Shown piece after piece: positions 23,208-26,783 of a DNA stretch of 26,783 nucleotides. A program made the translations under genes and the position numbers. Numbering within the stretch: the first letter of the stretch is position 1; each line of letters opens with the position of its first letter. The stretch is taken from the NCBI GenBank assembly GCA_016207445.1, contig JACQPS010000287.1:1-26783 (forward strand), read 5' to 3'. This DNA is from Gemmatimonadota bacterium. Its GTDB lineage: Bacteria > Gemmatimonadota > Gemmatimonadetes > Longimicrobiales > RSA9. The notes beneath the pieces were generated by a model. It did not search any database and was not told the origin of the DNA. It saw nothing but the letters and a program-made list of their open reading frames with translations.

Positions 23208-24090
23208 GGTCGTCCTCCGCCGCGGGCGGACCGCTGCGGGCGCGCTGCGGGGCCGGCGTCGCCTCCAGCTTCAAGATGCGCGCGGCGTTGCCGTAGAGGA
23301 TCTTGCCGACCGCGGCCTCGGAGAGACCGAGCCGCGCGATGGCGCGCGCGTTGTGGGCCACGCTCTTCGGCATCGCCGGCCAGTCGCTGCCGAAGACCAT
23401 CTTGTCCGCGAGCTGCTCGAGATCGGGGAAGTGCTCGCGCAGGCGCGCCGGGACGAGGCCCGCGATATCGATGTGGAAGTTGCGGTGGTGCGTGGCCAGA
23501 AACGCGCAGGCGTCATACCAGAAGCCGCGCCCGCCGTGGGCCATCACCACCACCAGCTCGGGGAAATCCACCGCCAGGTCGTCCAGGTGGATCGGGTCGC
23601 AGTACTTCAGGCGCGTGCCCGGCAGCACCGAGCTGCCGATGTGGAAGAGCACGGGAATGCCGAGCTCCAGGCACACTTCGTAGATCGGGTAGACCCGGCG
23701 CTCGTTCGGGTAGAAGAACTGATAGGACGGGTACAGCTTGAGGCCGGCGACCGGGCCCGCGGCCGCGTACCGGCGCAAGAGCGCCGCCGGCTCGGGGTCG
23801 GTGTTCGGGTCGACCGATGCGAAGGGCAGGAACAGGTCCGGCACCTCGCGGCAGAGCGCGAGCACCGTTTCCGTCCGCACGTCGCCGGACGTCTGCGGGC
23901 AGTGCTCGGCCAGGACCACGGCCCGCTCCACACCCTGCGCACGCAGCAGCTCCGCGACGTAGCGCGGGTCGTCCAGCCGGTCGCCGTGCTCGCGCACCGC
24001 GGGTGAGATGCGGCGCACGAACGCCCACGTGCCGGGCGCCAGGTCCCGGGGACGATACGGGTGCGTGTGGAAGTCGATGATGCGCGGCAT
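23194..24090 (-). CDS. Amidohydrolase-2-type TIM-barrel hydrolase
   Basis: 298 residues from ATG 24090. IIDFHTHPY (His8, His10), LFHIGSS, VVVMAHGG and VFGSDWP supply the metal ligands and catalytic Asp of the amidohydrolase-2 (PF04909-type) barrel. Known members include ACMSD-like decarboxylases and lactone or amide hydrolases; the GLKLYPSYQFFYPNERRVYP segment is group-specific but does not name a substrate. It ends in an Arg/Pro tail. The upstream CGGGAG gives a ribosome binding site. It is followed directly by the MtaD-like gene with overlap, suggesting they act on related compounds (inference). Confidence 0.88.
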   Translation of the reverse strand: MPRIIDFHTHPYRPRDLAPGTWAFVRRISPAVREHGDRLDDPRYVAELLRAQGVERAVVLAEHCPQTSGDVRTETVLALCREVPDLFLPFASVDPNTDPEPAALLRRYAAAGPVAGLKLYPSYQFFYPNERRVYPIYEVCLELGIPVLFHIGSSVLPGTRLKYCDPIHLDDLAVDFPELVVVMAHGGRGFWYDACAFLATHHRNFHIDIAGLVPARLREHFPDLEQLADKMVFGSDWPAMPKSVAHNARAIARLGLSEAAVGKILYGNAARILKLEATPAPQRARSGPPAAEDDRARV

Positions 24091-24113
24091 CGCCCGCGGC
24101 TCCCGCCGGCTTC

Positions 24114-24551
24114 TCAGCCCGCCGCGGACGCCGGACGGAACGGCGGGCGGGCGGTGCGCAGCCGCGCGAGCTCCCGGTCCATGGTGCGGAAGAGCTTGCC
24201 GAGTCGGCGCGCGTTGGCGCCCAGGTCGGCCCAGCGGTTGCGCGCGGCCGAGCGGGCGTCGACCCGGGTCTGCGCGTTCGCATCCAGGCTGATGCGGATG
24301 ACGACGTCGTCCACCCAGCCGCGCGGGAACAGCCGCGCCGCCTCGGCCACGATCACGCCCTCGCGATCGTCCGCGCTGTGCATGCGCCAGCGCGGCAGGC
24401 CGCCGTCCGCGAGCTGGGTCGCGACCTGCCACACGGTATCGAACGGGATCGCGTACGTCCGGCCCCGCAAGCGCGCATCCTCGGATACCGGGTGGGTGGC
24501 CGCCGAGTTCTGGCGGAGCGCCAGCCAGACGCGGCGGACGAAGCGGTTCAT
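24114..24551 (-). CDS. DUF1499-family protein
   Basis: 145 residues from ATG 24551, in a 4-nt overlap (ATGA) with the SIMPL gene. The family core is recognisable: YAIPFDTVWQVATQLADGGL, WRMHSADDREGVIVAEAARL, VDDVVIRISLD, and TRVDARSAARNRWADLGANA followed by RRLGKLF. DUF1499 proteins are small, of unknown function, often with or near membrane and stress genes. Basic N-terminus (MNRFVRRVWLALRQ), no clear signal peptide. 23 nt separate it from the following amidohydrolase gene. Confidence 0.85.
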   Translation of the reverse strand: MNRFVRRVWLALRQNSAATHPVSEDARLRGRTYAIPFDTVWQVATQLADGGLPRWRMHSADDREGVIVAEAARLFPRGWVDDVVIRISLDANAQTRVDARSAARNRWADLGANARRLGKLFRTMDRELARLRTARPPFRPASAAG

Positions 24552-25267
24552 CGCGGCTCCAGCCGGAACGTTGCCGTGACGGTCGCGCTCACGCTCAGCG
24601 TGCCGGGCTCGATGGGGGTGGCGACGCTGCGCGCGGCCATGGCACGCCCCTCCATCGCCATCGGCCGGATGGGCGGCAGCTCGCCCGTGGTGGAAATGGC
24701 CACGACCGATCCGAGCTGCTGCCCCACGGCCTGGGCCACTGCCTCCGCCTCGACGCGCGCCTTCGCCACGGCGGCACGCACCGCCTCGAGCCGCGCCGCC
24801 TCCGGGTCGCGCAGCTGAAAGGACAGCCCCGTGATCCGGTTGGCCCCTGCCGCGATCGCCGCATCGATGATGTCGCCGGCGCGCGCGACACTGTCCAGCG
24901 TGATGCGTACCATGTTCAGCGCGCGGTAGCCGACGAGCCGCTCCTGCCCGGGCTGCCGCTCCTGCCGGAAGTCGTATTCCGGGTTCAGGGAGTAGGACAC
25001 GGTGCGAATCCGCTCGCGCGCAACGCGGGCGCGGCGCAGGGCAGCGATCAGGGCGTCCATCTTGGCGGCGTTTCCACGGGCCGCCTCCTGCGCGGAAGCC
25101 GAGAAGGTTTCCACCGCCAGATGGACGGCCACCTGGTCCGGCTCCCGCTCCACGACCGCCGTGGCGCCCACGGTCAAGAGCCGCTCGTCCGGCCGCGCCG
25201 GCGTCTGCGCGACCAGAGGTAGCGGCAGCCCGAGCGCCAGCAGCCCGCACGCGAATCCGCGTTTCAT
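24548..25267 (-). CDS. SIMPL-domain (DUF541) exported protein
   Basis: 239 residues from ATG 25267, with GGGAGGG about 10 nt upstream. An export signal (KRGFACGLLALGLPLPLVAQ, ending ...VAQ) is followed by the SIMPL core: LLTVGATAVVEREPDQVAVH, ERIRTVSYSLNPEYDF, LVGYRALNMVRITL, and SVSATVTATFRLE at the end. SIMPL proteins (such as YggE) are periplasmic or surface proteins with weak links to oxidative stress. It is the first gene of a minus-strand run of six. The 170-nt upstream gap holds a TATGTT -10-like element near 25314 without a convincing -35. Confidence 0.88.
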   Translation of the reverse strand: MKRGFACGLLALGLPLPLVAQTPARPDERLLTVGATAVVEREPDQVAVHLAVETFSASAQEAARGNAAKMDALIAALRRARVARERIRTVSYSLNPEYDFRQERQPGQERLVGYRALNMVRITLDSVARAGDIIDAAIAAGANRITGLSFQLRDPEAARLEAVRAAVAKARVEAEAVAQAVGQQLGSVVAISTTGELPPIRPMAMEGRAMAARSVATPIEPGTLSVSATVTATFRLEPR

Positions 25268-25383
25268 GTTCTTCGCACCCTCCCGGGCTTGAGGTCCCCA
25301 GGGCAGCAAACATAGGAAAGCGCCGCCGGACGCGCGAGGTTGCGCGTTTCCCCGGGTCCGGCGCGCCGGGCGCCGACGGGCGA

Positions 25384-25412
25384 TTGACGCCGCGCCGGCG
25401 CGCGCCCATCTT
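25384..25412 (+). promoter_or_regulatory. Possible promoter of the PPC-domain gene
   Basis: TTGACG at 25384-25389, 17-bp spacer, CATCTT at 25407-25412. The -35 is good; the -10 matches only three of six. It lies in the divergent gap between the SIMPL and PPC-domain genes, and would give a ~25-nt leader before GTG 25445. Its spacing equals that of three stronger promoters in the window. Confidence 0.4.
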
Positions 25413-25444
25413 CGCGCAATCTTCGAGCCCTCGCAGGAGTGCGC

Positions 25445-25876
25445 GTGCAGTACCGCAAGACGCCGTTCGGCTACCTGCTCGTGCTGGACCGCGGCGACGA
25501 GCTGATCCGCGGGCTCATTGCGTTCGCCCGCCGGGAAGATGTGGACGCGGCCGCGCTCTACGGCATCGGCGCCGTCAGCTCCGTCGAGCTCGCTTTCTTC
25601 CGGCTGCACCTGAACCGCTACGAGCGCCGCACCTTCTCCGAGGAGCTGGAGGCGTGCTCGATCGTCGGCAACCTGGCCCTCCTGGACGACGAGCCGTTAC
25701 CGCACGTGCACGGCGTTTTCGGCCGTCCGGACTTCTCGACCATCGGCGGGCACATCTTCGAGGCGGTCGTGGGGATCACGCTCGAGATCTCGGTCCATAC
25801 CGTGCCCACCGCCGTCGTGCGCCGTCCCGTCGACTACTGCGACCTCAAGCTGATGCGGCTGGAGGAGCCGCGGTGA
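25445..25876 (+). CDS. PPC/DUF296-domain protein
   Basis: 143 residues from GTG 25445, 5 nt after GGAG at 25436-25439; an in-frame GTG at 25439 overlaps that ribosome binding site and is less likely. YLLVLDRGDELIRGLIAFAR, YGIGAVSSVELAFF and PLPHVHGVFGRPDF...GGHIFEA are the PPC (plant and prokaryote conserved, DUF296) pattern, including the HxH and the later H in GGHIFEA. In plants the domain joins AT-hook proteins. In prokaryotes it stands alone, is trimeric and has no settled function. Its stop overlaps the next start (GTGA), linking it to the nucleotidyltransferase. Confidence 0.9.
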   Translation: MQYRKTPFGYLLVLDRGDELIRGLIAFARREDVDAAALYGIGAVSSVELAFFRLHLNRYERRTFSEELEACSIVGNLALLDDEPLPHVHGVFGRPDFSTIGGHIFEAVVGITLEISVHTVPTAVVRRPVDYCDLKLMRLEEPR

Positions 25877-26783
25877 AGGTCGTCCTCCCGCTCGCCGGGA
25901 AGGGAACCCGGCTCCGGCCCCACACCTACGTGACCCCCAAGCCGCTGCTGCGCGTGGGCGGACGCCCGGTCATGAGCTACATCCTCGACGACCTGAAGGC
26001 GCTGGGAGTGCACGAGATCGTCTTCATCACCGGCTACCTGAAGGAGAAGATCGAGGCGTACGTGCGGGCGGAATATCCCGAGTTCCTGGCGCACTTCGTC
26101 GAGCAGCCGGTGCAGAACGGCCCCGCGGGCGCCGTGCAGCTGGCCGAGCCGTTCATCGACCAGGAGCTGCTGATCATTTTCGTGGATACGCTGTTCGATG
26201 CGGACCTCTCGCTCGTGCGGCGCGCGCCGCCGGATCTGGCGGGGATCATCTGGGCCAAGGAGGTCGAGGACTATCAGCGCTTCGGCGTGATCGTGACGGA
26301 CGAGCGCCGGCTCATGCGCCGGATCGTGGAGAAGCCGAAGGAGCCCGTCTCGAGGCTCGCCAACATCGGCATCCACTATATCCGGGATTGGCGCCTGCTC
26401 TTCCAGGGTATCGACGAGACGCTCCGGCGCCCGCCCGGGCCCGCTGGCGAGTACTACCTGACGGACGCGTTCCAGTTCATGATCGACCGGGGCGCCCGCA
26501 TCCTGACCGCGGAAGCGCAGGGGTGGTACGACTGCGGCCGGCCGGAGACGCTGCTGGAGACCAACCGCCACCTGCTCGAGGCGGGGCAGGCGCGCCGCCC
26601 GCCCGAACGGAAGGCGGTGCGCGTGCACGATCCCGTCCGCGTGGCCGACGGTGTGGTGCTGGAGGACGCGGAGATCGGGCCGAACGTCACGATCGAGGCG
26701 GGGTGCGTCGTTCGCGGCTCGACGCTGCGCGATTGCATCATCGGCGAGCGCGTGACCATCGAACGCTCGCGGCTGCACGACTC
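25873..26783 (+). CDS. Sugar-nucleotidyltransferase with left-handed beta-helix, 3' end outside the window
   Basis: Visible ~303 residues from GTG 25873 (GTGA overlap), open to the window edge. The N-terminal Rossmann domain has VLPLAGKGTRLRPHTYVTPK, the sugar-1-phosphate nucleotidyltransferase signature. A metal-binding Asp lies in IFVDTLF (the usual form is GD), VEKPKEP supplies the later Lys, and NIGIHYI and YYLTDAFQFMI follow. The C-terminal part begins hexapeptide-like beta-helix repeats (VADGVVLEDAEIGPNVTIEA). This long form resembles archaeal-type glucose-1-phosphate thymidylyltransferase or a GlmU-like protein. It makes a nucleotide sugar in the cytoplasm. The exact substrate and the extent of the helix are not readable here. 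Confidence 0.85.
   Translation, partial: MKVVLPLAGKGTRLRPHTYVTPKPLLRVGGRPVMSYILDDLKALGVHEIVFITGYLKEKIEAYVRAEYPEFLAHFVEQPVQNGPAGAVQLAEPFIDQELLIIFVDTLFDADLSLVRRAPPDLAGIIWAKEVEDYQRFGVIVTDERRLMRRIVEKPKEPVSRLANIGIHYIRDWRLLFQGIDETLRRPPGPAGEYYLTDAFQFMIDRGARILTAEAQGWYDCGRPETLLETNRHLLEAGQARRPPERKAVRVHDPVRVADGVVLEDAEIGPNVTIEAGCVVRGSTLRDCIIGERVTIERSRLHD

Overview
The window is 26.8 kb of GC-rich bacterial chromosome, densely coded, with almost no intergenic space and very frequent ATGA/GTGA/TGATG start-stop overlaps. I see no phage, IS, plasmid or CRISPR signature. The gene mix (outer-membrane barrel, lipoboxes, many TPRs, SIMPL, DUF1499, a PTPS/FolE/QueD cluster, a Lon paralogue) fits a Gram-negative, aerobic, GC-rich lineage such as Gemmatimonadota. 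That assignment is an inference from general style, not from a marker gene.

Layout. 1-1899 (+): end of an outer-membrane barrel gene, a metzincin-type lipoprotein protease and an RpiB-family protein lacking the usual catalytic Cys, all joined by 4-nt overlaps. 1896-2121 (+): a complete transcription unit that looks like 6S RNA, with promoter, closing stem, central bubble and terminator. 2124-3389 (-): a CaCA-type cation exchanger. 3491-5038 (+): a pterin cluster made of a eukaryote-like PTPS, GTP cyclohydrolase I (folE) and QueD. 5035-6004: a decayed propeller/M23 peptidase gene. 6011-9794 (+): a zinc-ribbon protein, a TPR protein with its own promoter, an OsmC protein, a long-chain acyl-CoA synthetase and CutA. 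9815-16953 (+): a chain of coupled genes (TPR protein, macro-like protein, membrane-anchored transglutaminase, ABC ATPase, ABC permease, inositol-phosphatase family enzyme, small membrane protein, hotdog thioesterase). 16963-17726 (+): a small Cys/His protein and an NTF2-like lipoprotein. 17731-17804: a heptanucleotide-repeat inverted repeat between convergent genes. 25267-17818 (-): a six-gene operon of SIMPL protein, DUF1499 protein, TIM-barrel amidohydrolase, MtaD-like deaminase, a Lon paralogue with a degraded ATPase but intact protease dyad, and a DUF445 membrane protein. 25445-26783 (+): a PPC/DUF296 protein coupled to a sugar-nucleotidyltransferase that runs off the end.

Functional links. 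FolE makes 7,8-dihydroneopterin triphosphate, the substrate of both flanking PTPS/QueD-fold enzymes, so two pterin-derived routes (tetrahydrobiopterin-like and queuosine) may share one source. The transglutaminase, ABC exporter and phosphatase are probably co-translated. Four promoters read by eye share a TTGANG box, exactly 17 bp, then a degenerate -10. The most unusual items are the Lon paralogue with its operon, the 6S RNA unit, the heptad inverted repeat, the paired PTPS/QueD genes and the doubly broken propeller/M23 gene.
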